Below, in pieces: positions 35,115 to 44,684 of a stretch of DNA of 64,000 nt; position 1 is the stretch's first letter; the number at the start of each line of letters is the position of its first letter. A model generated the notes under the pieces. It was not told where the DNA came from, ran no database searches, and saw nothing but the letters and a program-made list of their open reading frames with translations. The DNA comes from Bdellovibrio bacteriovorus. GTDB taxonomy: Bacteria > Bdellovibrionota > Bdellovibrionia > Bdellovibrionales > Bdellovibrionaceae. The stretch is from contig NZ_LUKE01000001.1 in NCBI RefSeq assembly GCF_001592735.1, positions 992,001 through 1,056,000 of the forward strand, read 5' to 3'. The translations under genes were made by a program, and so were the position numbers.

Positions 35115-37769
35115 TTGAGTAAATTCTTCTGGATTATTGCTTACTTAGTGCTTCAGTTTGGCTCTTACGCGGTGGCTGCCGACGTCCGTGCGCATTGGAA
35201 TAATTCATCACAGATTTTACTTAAACTTCCAGCTGGTTTTTACGCCAGCGCCAACACGCAATTTTTTTTAGATGATGCTTCCTCTCTACTTTTAGACGCC
35301 TCGCCTATTCAACTACCACTCATTAAAATTGAATCTGGATTTGCATTCCTCAGCACGGCCCATTTATCACTTTCGCAAGTAGATGAATTGATCCGTCGTC
35401 CCCTGCAAGTCAAGATTTCCAATAACAGTCGCAATGTTGTCGACGTGACCCAGATTCATTTTTCCGGTCTTTTAGACGAACTTTATTTTTATGACGCCAA
35501 TGATTTAGGGGCTCGTTGTTTTGGCGCTGCATGCACTGTGAAATTATGGGCCCCGACGGCACAAAATGTTCGTCTTTATGTTTTCAGACGCAGCGACGAT
35601 CCGATCAACACGGCCATGGTTCTTCCGCTCACTCGCGGAGCCCAAGGAACATGGAGCACTTCTTTGGCTGGCGCCTTAGAGGGCTCTTATTATCTGTACG
35701 AAGTGACCGTGTATTCACCGCACACCCAGAAAATTGAAACCACATTTGTCACGGACCCTTACAGTTTTAGCTTGTCGCTTAACGGCGCAAGGTCGCAGCT
35801 GGTGAACTTAAACTCTAAAAATACCACACCGGCGCTTTGGAATTCTTTGCGTAAACCACCATTGAATTCAATTAAAGAATCGGTGGTGTACGAAATGCAC
35901 ATACGTGACTTCAGTGCGACGGATAGCACCGTGCCGACATCCAAGCGCGGGACTTACTTGGCATTCACCGAAACTCAATCTGCGGGCATGAAGCATTTGC
36001 AAAGCCTGGCCGAAGCGGGTCTCACGCACTTACATCTTTTGCCGATCAATGATTTTGGCAGCGTGAATGAAAATAAAAAAGAGTGGGAAACCTTTCTGGG
36101 CCCTTCCACAAACTTGCAAGAACCTCAAAGCATCATTGGCGGACTTCGCGAAAAAGATCCGTTTAACTGGGGTTATGATCCGGTTCATTACTTCACTCCG
36201 GAAGGAAGCTATGCCGTTTCCGGTGAGGGTGAGTCACGCATCCGCGAAGTGCGCGAGATGGTTCAAGCCGTCAACAAAATGGGCCTGCGTATTGTTCAGG
36301 ACGTAGTATTAAATCACACTTATCAAAGCGGCCTAGAAAATCTTTCGGTCTTTGATAAAATTGTGCCGCTTTATTATTACCGTCTTGATGATAACGGTAT
36401 TGCGCACAAATCCTCATGCTGCTGGGATACGGCCAGTGAAAATCGCATGATGGAAAAACTGATGATCGATAATGTTCTGCATTGGGCTAAAGTATATAAA
36501 TTTGATGGTTTCCGTTTCGATTTGATGTCTTTTCACTCTCGCCAAACCATGGATAAGATTTATAAAGCCGTACACGCTTTAGATATCAACAAAGACGGTG
36601 TCGATGGGTCTAAGATCCTGCTTTACGGCGAGGGCTGGAGTTTCGGATCCCTTCACGAAAAAAGCCCCCAAGACGCGATGACCATCACGAACTCTTACGG
36701 CTCGCAATATGGATTTTTTAATGATCGTTTGCGTGATGCGGTTCGCGGTGGAACGACATCATCGGCCGAAAAATCAGATCAAGGTTTTGCCACAGGCCTG
36801 TTCTTTGACTTTAACCATGAGCCTGCAAATCGCGGAACCCCCGGTGATCTAAATATTCAACGCGATCGGTTGCTCCATTACGGGGACGTGATCAAAGCAG
36901 GACTTGCCGGCAACCTGCGTGATTTTTATTTCCGCGAACACTTGGGAAATACTATTCGCGCCGGGGATCTGCGCTTCCGCGGCACTCCCGTGGCCTTTGC
37001 TTCTCAAGCCATTGAAACCGTGAACTATGTCTCCGCCCACGATGGTTACGGACTCTGGGATGCCATCCAGGCGAAAGCTCCTTTTTATTCTTATGGTCGC
37101 AGTCCCTCATTAGCCTCCGTGGAAGAACGCTTGCGCATGCATCAATTGGCTCTTTCTATACCTCTTTTAGGACAAGGGATTCCGTTCGTGGAAAGTGGGA
37201 CAGAGCTTTTACGTTCTAAAAATGGCGATCAAGACAGTTATGATTCCGGCGATTTTTTTAATCGCATTGATTGGACCGGCAAAACCAATTATTGGGGCGA
37301 GGGTCTGCCTCCAGCCTGGAAAAACATCAATGATTGGTCTTTCTGGGAGCCACGCTTAAAAGAACAGGCTTTAAAGGTAACGCCCGCACAGATTTCGCGC
37401 ATGGATAAATATTTCCGCGCCCTTTTACGTCTTCGTCAAAGCAGTGACCTTTTTAAAATGAATTCCCTTTCGGAAATTTCTCAGCACCTGCACTTCATTG
37501 ATAATGATCGTCAGGCCGAACCGGGACTGATTGCGATGCACCTGCAAGACACTTCTGAAGAGCTTTTAATAATTTTTAATGCGTCTCGCGAAGCCCGTTA
37601 TTTTCAACATGATCTGCTTCACCAACCTTGGCGCTTGCACCCTTATTTTGATTCGTCTATTGATGCGGCCTTAGCTCAAGTGGTGTTAATGCCGACCCAA
37701 AACAGCGTGCAAATTCCGGGACGAACCACACTGGTTCTTCACCTTAATAGCTCACAACGGATTCGATAA
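35115..37769 (+). CDS. pulA: Exported type I pullulanase (CBM48-GH13)
   Basis: 884 residues from a TTG with GGGGGG nine nt upstream. Signal peptide ending SYAVAA near residue 22. N-terminal beta domains (about 25-130), CBM48-like region (CTVKLWAPTAQNVRLYVF), then the GH13 barrel. The pullulanase motif is present as FNWGYDP (usually YNWGYDP). Catalytic residues: nucleophile Asp in GFRFDLMS, acid/base Glu in LYGEGWSF, stabilising Asp in VSAHDG. It cleaves alpha-1,6 branches of glycogen or pullulan in the periplasm or outside. First gene of a six-gene operon; the next gene starts at its stop (TAATG). Confidence 0.93.
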   Translation: MSKFFWIIAYLVLQFGSYAVAADVRAHWNNSSQILLKLPAGFYASANTQFFLDDASSLLLDASPIQLPLIKIESGFAFLSTAHLSLSQVDELIRRPLQVKISNNSRNVVDVTQIHFSGLLDELYFYDANDLGARCFGAACTVKLWAPTAQNVRLYVFRRSDDPINTAMVLPLTRGAQGTWSTSLAGALEGSYYLYEVTVYSPHTQKIETTFVTDPYSFSLSLNGARSQLVNLNSKNTTPALWNSLRKPPLNSIKESVVYEMHIRDFSATDSTVPTSKRGTYLAFTETQSAGMKHLQSLAEAGLTHLHLLPINDFGSVNENKKEWETFLGPSTNLQEPQSIIGGLREKDPFNWGYDPVHYFTPEGSYAVSGEGESRIREVREMVQAVNKMGLRIVQDVVLNHTYQSGLENLSVFDKIVPLYYYRLDDNGIAHKSSCCWDTASENRMMEKLMIDNVLHWAKVYKFDGFRFDLMSFHSRQTMDKIYKAVHALDINKDGVDGSKILLYGEGWSFGSLHEKSPQDAMTITNSYGSQYGFFNDRLRDAVRGGTTSSAEKSDQGFATGLFFDFNHEPANRGTPGDLNIQRDRLLHYGDVIKAGLAGNLRDFYFREHLGNTIRAGDLRFRGTPVAFASQAIETVNYVSAHDGYGLWDAIQAKAPFYSYGRSPSLASVEERLRMHQLALSIPLLGQGIPFVESGTELLRSKNGDQDSYDSGDFFNRIDWTGKTNYWGEGLPPAWKNINDWSFWEPRLKEQALKVTPAQISRMDKYFRALLRLRQSSDLFKMNSLSEISQHLHFIDNDRQAEPGLIAMHLQDTSEELLIIFNASREARYFQHDLLHQPWRLHPYFDSSIDAALAQVVLMPTQNSVQIPGRTTLVLHLNSSQRIR

Positions 37770-39991
37770 TGAAAATACTGACGATGAAAACTGTGAAGAG
37801 TCTTTTGTTATTTATTATTCTTTGCACCGGCTTCGTATCTGAAGCGGCTCCTATGCGTTTACAGCTTTGGCATCAAATGATATACGGCCATCGCGTGGTT
37901 CTTTCAGAGGCCCTTCGTAATTTTGAAAAAGAAAACCCTGACCTTGTCGTTCAAGAAACTTATCGTGAAACCGAAGAACTTCGCTCTAGCTATCAGGCCG
38001 CGGCCATGGGTGGCAGTGGCCCGGAACTGATTTATGGCCCTAGCGATCAGATTGGTCCTTTTGCATCAATGAAGATCATCCGCCCTTGGGATGAAGTTTT
38101 AGAAAAAGAATTTTTTGGCCAATTTGATCCCCTAGCGACTCCGAAATACCAAGACGTGCATTATATGATTGGTGGCTCGGTCGGAAATAACTTAATGCTT
38201 TTGTATAATAAAAAGCTTTTAAAAAATCCGCCCAAGACCACGGACGAACTGATCGCTATCGGTAAGCAAATGACTCAAGATACGGATGGTGACGGCAAAA
38301 TCGATCGGTACGGTTTAGTATTTAATTATACAGAGCCCTTTTTCTTTGCCCCGTTCATTCCCGCCTTCGGCGCGCCGTTTATGACCGAAGATGGCAAGCC
38401 TCAGCTGAATACGCCGGCTTTGCAAAAAACTTTCGAATTCATCCTAGAGCTGCGCGATAAGCATAAAATCATCCCTAAAGAATGTGATTATGAAACGGCG
38501 AATGCTTTATTTAAACAAGATAAAGCCGCGATGCTGATCAACGGCGACTGGTCTTGGGGTGATTATAAAGGTGCGGGTATGGATTTCGGGATCGCCCGCA
38601 TCCCCCTGGTTTCATCCACGCAAAAATGGCCTCAACCTCTGGTAGGAACCGCCGGATATTCATTAAACGTGAATATCCAAGATCCCGAACGCTTAGCCGC
38701 CACGATCAAGTTGTTAAAATATTTAACCTCTCCGCAAGTTCAAAAACTTTTCACAGAGCGTGTGGGTGTTTTACCTTCGAATTTAGCGTTAAGAGATGAT
38801 CCTGCCGTTAAAAACAATGCTTTGTTACAAGTGTCTTCCTATATTATGGAAGTCGGTACACCCATGCCCGTGGTCCCTGAAGTTCGCGGCGTTTGGGACA
38901 GTTTACGCGTGCAATATCAAAAAGTTCTCGCAGGGTCACTGACTCCAGCCGAAGGCACACGCGAAGCTCAGGTCATGGCCGAAGCGCAAATCCGTGACAT
39001 GAATGAAGTCATTCAACCCGATGCCTCTGCCTTTGTTATTCAGGGCTTGGCCTTGATTTTATTTTTATGGGTTTTATGGGTCTCACGCACGTCGCTGGTT
39101 AATTTTATCAAAGGCCTGCAAGGACCTCAGCGTTTTGTGTACTTTATGATGTTGCCCGCGTTCATTGGTATTTTTGCCGTCATCATTTATCCGTTCTTTT
39201 ATAATATTGCGATTTCGTTTTCGAACTTCAACCTCCTGACTTTCCAAAGCTGGCAGATCGTTGGGTTTCAGCACTACATCACCGCAATTACCGACCCACG
39301 CTTCTGGTCCCTGTTTGTAAAAACAATTATTTGGACCGTGGTGAATGTGTTTTTCCATGTGACCATCGGGATTTTCTTGGCCGTCATCATCAATCAAGTG
39401 ATGCCTGCAAAAGGATTCTGGCGCACGCTTTTCATTATTCCTTGGGCTGTTCCCCAATACATCACCGCCCTGACTTGGCGGGGGATGTTCAATCAAGAAT
39501 ACGGGCCCATCAATCAATTCTTGCAGCAGTTCTTGCATCTTTCACCGGTGCAGTGGTTAAGCCAACCCTTCACGGCATTTACCGCCTGTATTATCACGAA
39601 CGTATGGCTAGGGTTCCCCTTTATGATGATCGTGGCATTAGGTGGATTGCAGGCGATTCCTCATTCACTGTATGAAGCCGCCTACTTAGATAAAGCCAAT
39701 GCTTGGCAAAGATTCCGTCATATTACTTTGCCATTATTGATGCCCGTGATGATTCCGGCAGCTTTGCTGGGATGTATCTGGACATTTAATAACTTAAATA
39801 TCGTATGGCTGGTCAGTAACGCCGGCGAACCGGGTGATCAAACGCATATCTTGGTCAGCTATGTTTATAAAGCGGCCTTTAACTTATATCGCTATGGTTA
39901 TGCGGCGGCCGTATCCGTTATCATCTTTTTGATCCTGGTCGCGTTTAGTATCAGTTCTTTAGTTGCTCAATACAGAAAGGAGACTCGCTAA
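37769..39991 (+). CDS. Fused maltodextrin-binding protein and MalF-type permease
   Basis: 740 residues. Signal sequence near residues 6-26 (SLLLFIILCTGFVSEAA), then a family 1 solute-binding domain (about 27-410): LWHQMIYGHRVVLSEAL, YGPSDQIGPFA, LLYNKKLLKNPPKTTDELI and MLINGDWSW. A membrane helix (about 422-437, ALILFLWVLWVS) links to a MalF-like permease with further helices. The ATPase-contact motif is present as LYEAAYLDKANAWQRFRHITLPLL. The reading frame is unbroken across the join, so the binding protein is covalently tethered to the channel. It pairs with the MalG-type gene that overlaps its stop. Confidence 0.9.
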   Translation: MKILTMKTVKSLLLFIILCTGFVSEAAPMRLQLWHQMIYGHRVVLSEALRNFEKENPDLVVQETYRETEELRSSYQAAAMGGSGPELIYGPSDQIGPFASMKIIRPWDEVLEKEFFGQFDPLATPKYQDVHYMIGGSVGNNLMLLYNKKLLKNPPKTTDELIAIGKQMTQDTDGDGKIDRYGLVFNYTEPFFFAPFIPAFGAPFMTEDGKPQLNTPALQKTFEFILELRDKHKIIPKECDYETANALFKQDKAAMLINGDWSWGDYKGAGMDFGIARIPLVSSTQKWPQPLVGTAGYSLNVNIQDPERLAATIKLLKYLTSPQVQKLFTERVGVLPSNLALRDDPAVKNNALLQVSSYIMEVGTPMPVVPEVRGVWDSLRVQYQKVLAGSLTPAEGTREAQVMAEAQIRDMNEVIQPDASAFVIQGLALILFLWVLWVSRTSLVNFIKGLQGPQRFVYFMMLPAFIGIFAVIIYPFFYNIAISFSNFNLLTFQSWQIVGFQHYITAITDPRFWSLFVKTIIWTVVNVFFHVTIGIFLAVIINQVMPAKGFWRTLFIIPWAVPQYITALTWRGMFNQEYGPINQFLQQFLHLSPVQWLSQPFTAFTACIITNVWLGFPFMMIVALGGLQAIPHSLYEAAYLDKANAWQRFRHITLPLLMPVMIPAALLGCIWTFNNLNIVWLVSNAGEPGDQTHILVSYVYKAAFNLYRYGYAAAVSVIIFLILVAFSISSLVAQYRKETR

Positions 39992-40809
39992 TGATTAAAA
40001 AATTTCTAGCTTGGGTCAGCGTCCTGCTGTTTGCGGTCTTTTCAATTTACCCAATTCTTTATGTGCTTTCGGTTTCATTGCGTGGGGATAACGCCTTTCA
40101 ATCGCAATCTTTAGAAATCATCAGCTCCACATCAACAGTTAAAAACTTTGTCGACCTTTTCGTGAATACAGAGTTTTTATTATGGCTTAGAAACTCAGTG
40201 ATTGTTTCCGCGGCAACGACCTTACTGGGTGTCACTTTAGCCTCGACCAGTGCTTATGCCTTATCACGATACCGCTTCCGCGGCCGTAATCTGATGCTGT
40301 TTTCGCTTTTAGCGACCCAGATGTTTCCTGCGACGATGTTGATTCTGCCATTTTATATTATTCTTTCAAAAATGCATTTGATCGACAGCTTCGTGGGGCT
40401 TTTCATTATCTATTCGGCATCGGCATTGCCATTCTGTGTGTGGCAAATGAAGGCTTATTACGACACCGTTCCTAAAGAGCTTGAAGAAGCAGGCCTGCTT
40501 GATGGCTGTTCACGTTGGCAGACGTTTTATAAAATCATTCTGCCCATTTCTTCACCAGCCTTAGTGATCACCGCTTTATTTAGTTTTATGGCTAGCTGGA
40601 GTGAATACATTATTGCCGCGATCGTTTTACAAGATCCGCAGCTTTACACATTGCCTTTGGGATTAAGATCCTTCCAAGCAAGTCTGGCAACCCAATGGGG
40701 GCTTTATGCGGCCGGCGCATTGATCGTCAGCGTTCCGGTTTTAGTTTTATTTATTAGCATCTCTCGATACCTAGTCTCTGGTTTGACTATGGGAAGCGTG
40801 AAGGGATAG
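39991..40809 (+). CDS. MalG-type sugar ABC permease
   Basis: 272 residues with six predicted membrane helices, starting WVSVLLFAVFSIYPILYVLS. The EAA loop that contacts the ATPase is EEAGLLDGCSRWQTFYKIIL. MalG family features include LYVLSVSLRG at the N terminus and SRYLVSGLTMGSVKG at the very end, the typical MalG tail. It forms the heterodimeric channel with the preceding fusion protein. ATG overlaps the stop of the fusion gene (TAATG). Confidence 0.93.
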   Translation: MIKKFLAWVSVLLFAVFSIYPILYVLSVSLRGDNAFQSQSLEIISSTSTVKNFVDLFVNTEFLLWLRNSVIVSAATTLLGVTLASTSAYALSRYRFRGRNLMLFSLLATQMFPATMLILPFYIILSKMHLIDSFVGLFIIYSASALPFCVWQMKAYYDTVPKELEEAGLLDGCSRWQTFYKIILPISSPALVITALFSFMASWSEYIIAAIVLQDPQLYTLPLGLRSFQASLATQWGLYAAGALIVSVPVLVLFISISRYLVSGLTMGSVKG

Positions 40810-40811
40810 TC

Positions 40812-41855
40812 ATGGCAAAGATTCAAATTGAAAACTGCACCAAATCTTTTGGAGAACTACAAATTCTAAAAGGCATTAACTTAGAAATTGCCAGCGGCGA
40901 ATTCTTAGTTCTTGTCGGTCCTTCGGGTTGTGGTAAATCAACACTCCTACGAACCCTGGCGGGCTTAGAAACGTTAGACGGCGGCGACCTCAAAGTCGAA
41001 GGCAAATCAATTGCGCACCTCGAACCCCAAGATCGTGACATGGCGATGGTGTTTCAGAATTATGCTCTGTACCCTCACATGAACGTCGCGGAAAACATGG
41101 GTTTTGCTTTAAAGCTGCAAAAAAAATCTAAATCTGAAATCGATAAGAGTGTGAATGAAATCGCTGATCTTTTACAGATTTCCCACCTTCTAGATCGCAA
41201 GCCTAAAGAGCTTTCCGGCGGACAACGTCAACGCGTGGCTTTGGGGCGTGCACTAGCAAGACAGACTAAGATCATTCTTTTTGACGAACCTCTTTCAAAT
41301 CTTGATGCTCACTTACGCGGTCAAATGCGTGTTGAAATCAAGCGCCTGCATCAGCGTCTAAAATCGACGATGATCTATGTGACTCATGATCAGATGGAAG
41401 CCACCACTATGGGTGATCGTATCGCGGTTTTAAAAGAAGGCCGCATTGAACAAATCGGTACTCCGTCAGAAATTTATCACCAACCTAAGAATTTATTTAT
41501 CGCGAGCTTCATCGGTTCACCGGAAATGAACTTCATTGAAGGCGACTTAGTAAAGCGCCTCCCGTGGCCTGAGGCCCAAAAGGGTGAAAATGTTTTAGGG
41601 GTTCGCCCGGAGTCCTTTAAGATCTCTCAGGGTCCATTGGAGCCAAACGAATTTGAACTGGGAAGCTATCACATTGAGCTCTCTGAAAACCTGGGTGGCC
41701 AACAGATGCTTCATGGCTCGTTAGAGGGACAAAGTGTGCGCATTTTGGTGGATTCTACTTATAATTTTTCCAAGGATGAAAAGGTCAAACTGAAGATCGA
41801 CCTGACAAAGTCTCATCTCTTTGATAAGTCTTCCGGACTAAATAAGCGAATCTAA
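40812..41855 (+). CDS. MsmK/UgpC/MalK-type sugar ABC transporter ATPase
   Basis: 347 residues. Walker A GPSGCGKST, Q-loop VFQNYALYPHM, signature LSGGQRQRVALGRALA, Walker B ILFDEPLSNLD, H-loop YVTHDQMEATTMGDR. The C-terminal 110 residues hold the TOBE/regulatory fold (VLGVRPESF). The member fits the CUT1 ATPases that energise maltodextrin importers. It starts 2 bp after malG, so it belongs to this transporter. The C-terminal domain might bind a regulator such as EIIA-Glc in other species, but no such partner is visible here. Confidence 0.94.
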   Translation: MAKIQIENCTKSFGELQILKGINLEIASGEFLVLVGPSGCGKSTLLRTLAGLETLDGGDLKVEGKSIAHLEPQDRDMAMVFQNYALYPHMNVAENMGFALKLQKKSKSEIDKSVNEIADLLQISHLLDRKPKELSGGQRQRVALGRALARQTKIILFDEPLSNLDAHLRGQMRVEIKRLHQRLKSTMIYVTHDQMEATTMGDRIAVLKEGRIEQIGTPSEIYHQPKNLFIASFIGSPEMNFIEGDLVKRLPWPEAQKGENVLGVRPESFKISQGPLEPNEFELGSYHIELSENLGGQQMLHGSLEGQSVRILVDSTYNFSKDEKVKLKIDLTKSHLFDKSSGLNKRI

Positions 41856-41864
41856 GGGGCCTTC

Positions 41865-43313
41865 ATGTCGATCAAGAATCTATCTCGTTTATTGGCGTTG
41901 ATGACATTAACATGGGGCTTGGTGGCCGGTGCCACTCCCCCACGCACGGTCTTTGTTCAGCTTTTTGAATGGCCATGGCAAGACATCGCCAAAGAATGCG
42001 AAGCCTATTTAGGTCCTGCCGGTTTTTCTGCCGTGCAAATCTCTCCGCCTCATGAACATCTATTCTGGAAAACGACTCCTTGGTGGGATCGCTATCAAGT
42101 TGTCAGCTACAAGATTATTTCCCGCGCGGGCAATGAAGCTGAATTCACCGACATGGTTCAGCGCTGTCAAAAAGCCGGCGTTGATATCTATGCCGACGTG
42201 GTGATCAATCATATGACCGGCATGCGCGATGGCGAAGGCTTTGGGGGAACTAAGTTTACTCATTACGATTATCCAGGCCTTTATTCTTACAATGATTTCC
42301 ATCACTGTGGGCGCAACGGGAATGACGATATCGTAAATTACCGTGATCGCTATGAAGTTCAAAACTGTGAGCTGGTGGATCTTGCTGATTTAGCAACTGA
42401 GTCGGATTATGTGCGCACGCAGATTGCTAAATACATGGATCACTTGCTTGATCTAGGTGTTAAAGGCTTTCGTGTTGATGCCGCGAAACACATCCCTGCT
42501 GACGACTTAGCCGCTATTTATCGCAAACTAAAAAAATCTCCGTACATTTACCACGAAATCATCTTTGATCCGGGTGGACCGATTCAGTATTCTGAGTACA
42601 CTCCATACGGAGATGTTTTTGCCTACGATTACACGCAAGTGTTAGCAGAAGGCTTTCGTAACAAACATCCCAATGCTTTAAAAAGTATCGCTTATAATTT
42701 TCCGGCTTCAGATAAATCTATCGTGTCCGTCACAAATCACGATTTAGAACGCCACGGGGACGCCAACATTCTTAGCTTTAACGGCGCTGAACAACGTCTT
42801 TACCGTTTGGCCCAAGTCTTTATGCTGGCGTGGCCATTTGGATATCCACAAGTTTATTCCGGCTATCGTTTTGATAACTTTGATCAAGGCCCGCCGGTGG
42901 ATTCGACTTATAAAACGTTGCCAATTTTAGATGCTAACATGAACTGCCAGGGCCCTTGGACTTGTGAACATCGCGCCCCAGAAATCGCCCCAATGGTGGA
43001 ATTCCGCAATCGCACCGATAAGTCATTTACTTACAACAGCTGGTGGACCAATGGTTCTGACCAAATCGCTTTTGGTCGCGGAACAACCGGCTTTGTGGTT
43101 ATTAACTATTCTAGCAATGATTTAACTAAAGAGTTCAACACGGCCCTCACCGGTGGGGAATACTGCAATATCTTAAGCAAAGGTTTTAACTTGCAAAGCA
43201 AATCTTGCGTAAATCCCATCAAAGTCGATAAAAACGGCCGCTTTACAACAACCATCCCCGCGATGGCTCCGCTAGTTTTATTAAAAAATTCAAATTCCCT
43301 ACAAAGAAAATAG
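41865..43313 (+). CDS. Secreted alpha-amylase (GH13)
   Basis: 482 residues. Signal peptide MSIKNLSRLLALMTLTWGLVAGA. GH13 conserved regions in order: DVVINH, GFRVDAAKH with the nucleophile Asp, YHEIIFD with the acid/base Glu, and VTNHDLERH with the third Asp. QISPPHEHLF and WWDRYQVVSYKI match animal and streptomycete-type amylases (GH13_32-like). Six or more Cys suggest disulfides. It hydrolyses alpha-1,4 glucan outside the inner membrane, feeding the LamB/ABC uptake route. It has an AGGGG site and lies 9 bp after the ATPase gene. Confidence 0.94.
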   Translation: MSIKNLSRLLALMTLTWGLVAGATPPRTVFVQLFEWPWQDIAKECEAYLGPAGFSAVQISPPHEHLFWKTTPWWDRYQVVSYKIISRAGNEAEFTDMVQRCQKAGVDIYADVVINHMTGMRDGEGFGGTKFTHYDYPGLYSYNDFHHCGRNGNDDIVNYRDRYEVQNCELVDLADLATESDYVRTQIAKYMDHLLDLGVKGFRVDAAKHIPADDLAAIYRKLKKSPYIYHEIIFDPGGPIQYSEYTPYGDVFAYDYTQVLAEGFRNKHPNALKSIAYNFPASDKSIVSVTNHDLERHGDANILSFNGAEQRLYRLAQVFMLAWPFGYPQVYSGYRFDNFDQGPPVDSTYKTLPILDANMNCQGPWTCEHRAPEIAPMVEFRNRTDKSFTYNSWWTNGSDQIAFGRGTTGFVVINYSSNDLTKEFNTALTGGEYCNILSKGFNLQSKSCVNPIKVDKNGRFTTTIPAMAPLVLLKNSNSLQRK

Positions 43314-43315
43314 AA

Positions 43316-44278
43316 ATGAAGAAAACATACACAATCGGATTAGATCTTGGTGGAACCAAATTAGCAGCGGCCTTGCTTGATAACCACGGTAAGATGCTCG
43401 ACTTCATCAAAGTTCCCGTGGAAATGCGCCGTGAGAAATCAGCTAGCGAAACTCAAAAGCGCATCATCGATTTAATGGCAGATATCTGCTTAGATTTTAA
43501 AAATCGCTTTCCTAAAGAAACATCCTCAAAATGCTTTTTAGGTGTGGGCTTAGCCAGTGCCGGGCCTTTAAATGCCGAAGAAGGAAAACTTGTCCATCCC
43601 ATGAATTACCCGGGTTGGAAAATCGTACCCATCCGAGATTTAGTAAAGAAAGAAATTTACAAACGCGGTTTTAAAGCGCCTGTTTATTTTCAACATGATG
43701 GCACAGCCATGGCTTTGGCGGAAGGCTGGGTTGGCGGCGGAAAAGGCATGAGCTCTTTTGCCGTTGTCACCATCGGCACCGGCGTGGGATCCGGGGTTAT
43801 CTTTAACGACTTTCCCGCACAAAGCCGCGGCATGGGATCTGAACATGGTCACATCGTGGTGGATTTTAAAAAGCTTCAAGAACATCCCGACAAGCTTCAC
43901 CACTGCACGGTTGAAGGTATTGCTTCAGGAACCGGACTTTTAAGACGCGCCAAAGAAATGGGCTTTCAAGGCAAGTCCGTTGAGGAATTGGTTGAGGACA
44001 CGGATCCAAAATATCAGATTTTATTTAAAGAGATGAGCTGGGCCCTGGCATGTCTTTGTTATGATTTATCTATCGGATATAATTTAGAGCAGATCTTTTT
44101 AAGTGGTGGCTTGATCAAAATTCGCCATTTGTATTTGAAAGATCTCAAAGCGCACTATAAAAATTTGATTCGTCAGATGAACCCCTCTTTTGAATGCAAA
44201 ATCGAAATCGCAAAGACTAAAAACCATGCCGGAGTCGTCGGCGCTGGTTATTTGCCTTACTTGGCTTTAAAAAAGTAA
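43316..44278 (+). CDS. ROK-family sugar kinase, probable glucokinase
   Basis: 320 residues. Phosphate loop GLDLGGTKLAAALLD near the N terminus, catalytic region PVYFQHDGTAMALAEGWVGG with the Asp of H-D, TIGTGVGSGVIF, and GSEHGHIVVDF. The CXCGXXGC zinc motif that ROK proteins usually carry just after that is replaced by a Cys-poor stretch (LHHCTVEGIASGTGL), so it lacks the structural zinc. It would phosphorylate glucose released from maltodextrin. Last gene of the operon, 2 bp after the amylase gene. Confidence 0.87.
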   Translation: MKKTYTIGLDLGGTKLAAALLDNHGKMLDFIKVPVEMRREKSASETQKRIIDLMADICLDFKNRFPKETSSKCFLGVGLASAGPLNAEEGKLVHPMNYPGWKIVPIRDLVKKEIYKRGFKAPVYFQHDGTAMALAEGWVGGGKGMSSFAVVTIGTGVGSGVIFNDFPAQSRGMGSEHGHIVVDFKKLQEHPDKLHHCTVEGIASGTGLLRRAKEMGFQGKSVEELVEDTDPKYQILFKEMSWALACLCYDLSIGYNLEQIFLSGGLIKIRHLYLKDLKAHYKNLIRQMNPSFECKIEIAKTKNHAGVVGAGYLPYLALKK

Positions 44279-44285
44279 TCTCGCC

Positions 44286-44335
44286 AAAAAAAAAGAGGTT
44301 TGCTAAAGATCTTTCGATACTTTCAGCAAACCTCT
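44286..44335 (-). terminator. Rho-independent terminator of the CsbD gene
   Basis: AGAGGTTTGCT (44294-44304) and AGCAAACCTCT (44325-44335) form an 11-bp stem. On the minus strand it is followed by a nine-T tract. The plus-strand side has no T tract, so it serves the minus gene best; the hairpin may still end glucan-operon transcripts. Confidence 0.85.
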
Positions 44336-44381
44336 CAACAAGCAAAGAGACTTTTCTCTTAAAACTTTATTAAAAAACTAA

Positions 44382-44684
44382 TTAGTGACGAGCCTTTTCA
44401 TTAGACTGTTCTAATTTGTCTTTAGCTTTCTCAACTAGGTTGGCAGCTTTTTCTTTAAGAGTTTCTGTCTTTTCAGATGCTTCATAAGCAAATCTAGATG
44501 ACATATCACTTAGTTTGCGATCCGCATCGTCTTTTGCAATACCATAACGTTCTTGCACAAGACCTGAAATAGACTTCATGTCGCCTTTTGCTTTTTCGAT
44601 TTCATCACCAGTAATTTTACCCCAGGTTTTTTGAATCTCACCTTTAAGTTGATCCCATTTACCTTGTGCTACATCTTTATTCAT
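44382..44684 (-). CDS. CsbD-family stress protein
   Basis: 100 residues from ATG 44684, preceded by GAGGAGGT; nine codons further up lack a site. MNKDVAQGKWDQLKGEIQKT and WGKITGDEIEKAKGD are the CsbD motif (about 4-55). A charged helical extension with repeated KxxA/EKA pattern follows to the end. CsbD proteins are small hydrophilic general-stress proteins of unknown mechanism. Neighbours are also small stress-type genes. Confidence 0.88.
   Translation of the reverse strand: MNKDVAQGKWDQLKGEIQKTWGKITGDEIEKAKGDMKSISGLVQERYGIAKDDADRKLSDMSSRFAYEASEKTETLKEKAANLVEKAKDKLEQSNEKARH

Noticed and set aside
37769-39991. Sequencing error as the reason for the binding-protein/permease fusion
   Set aside because: The join contains a proper membrane helix and linker in one frame, and the gene overlaps both neighbours in the normal TAATG fashion.
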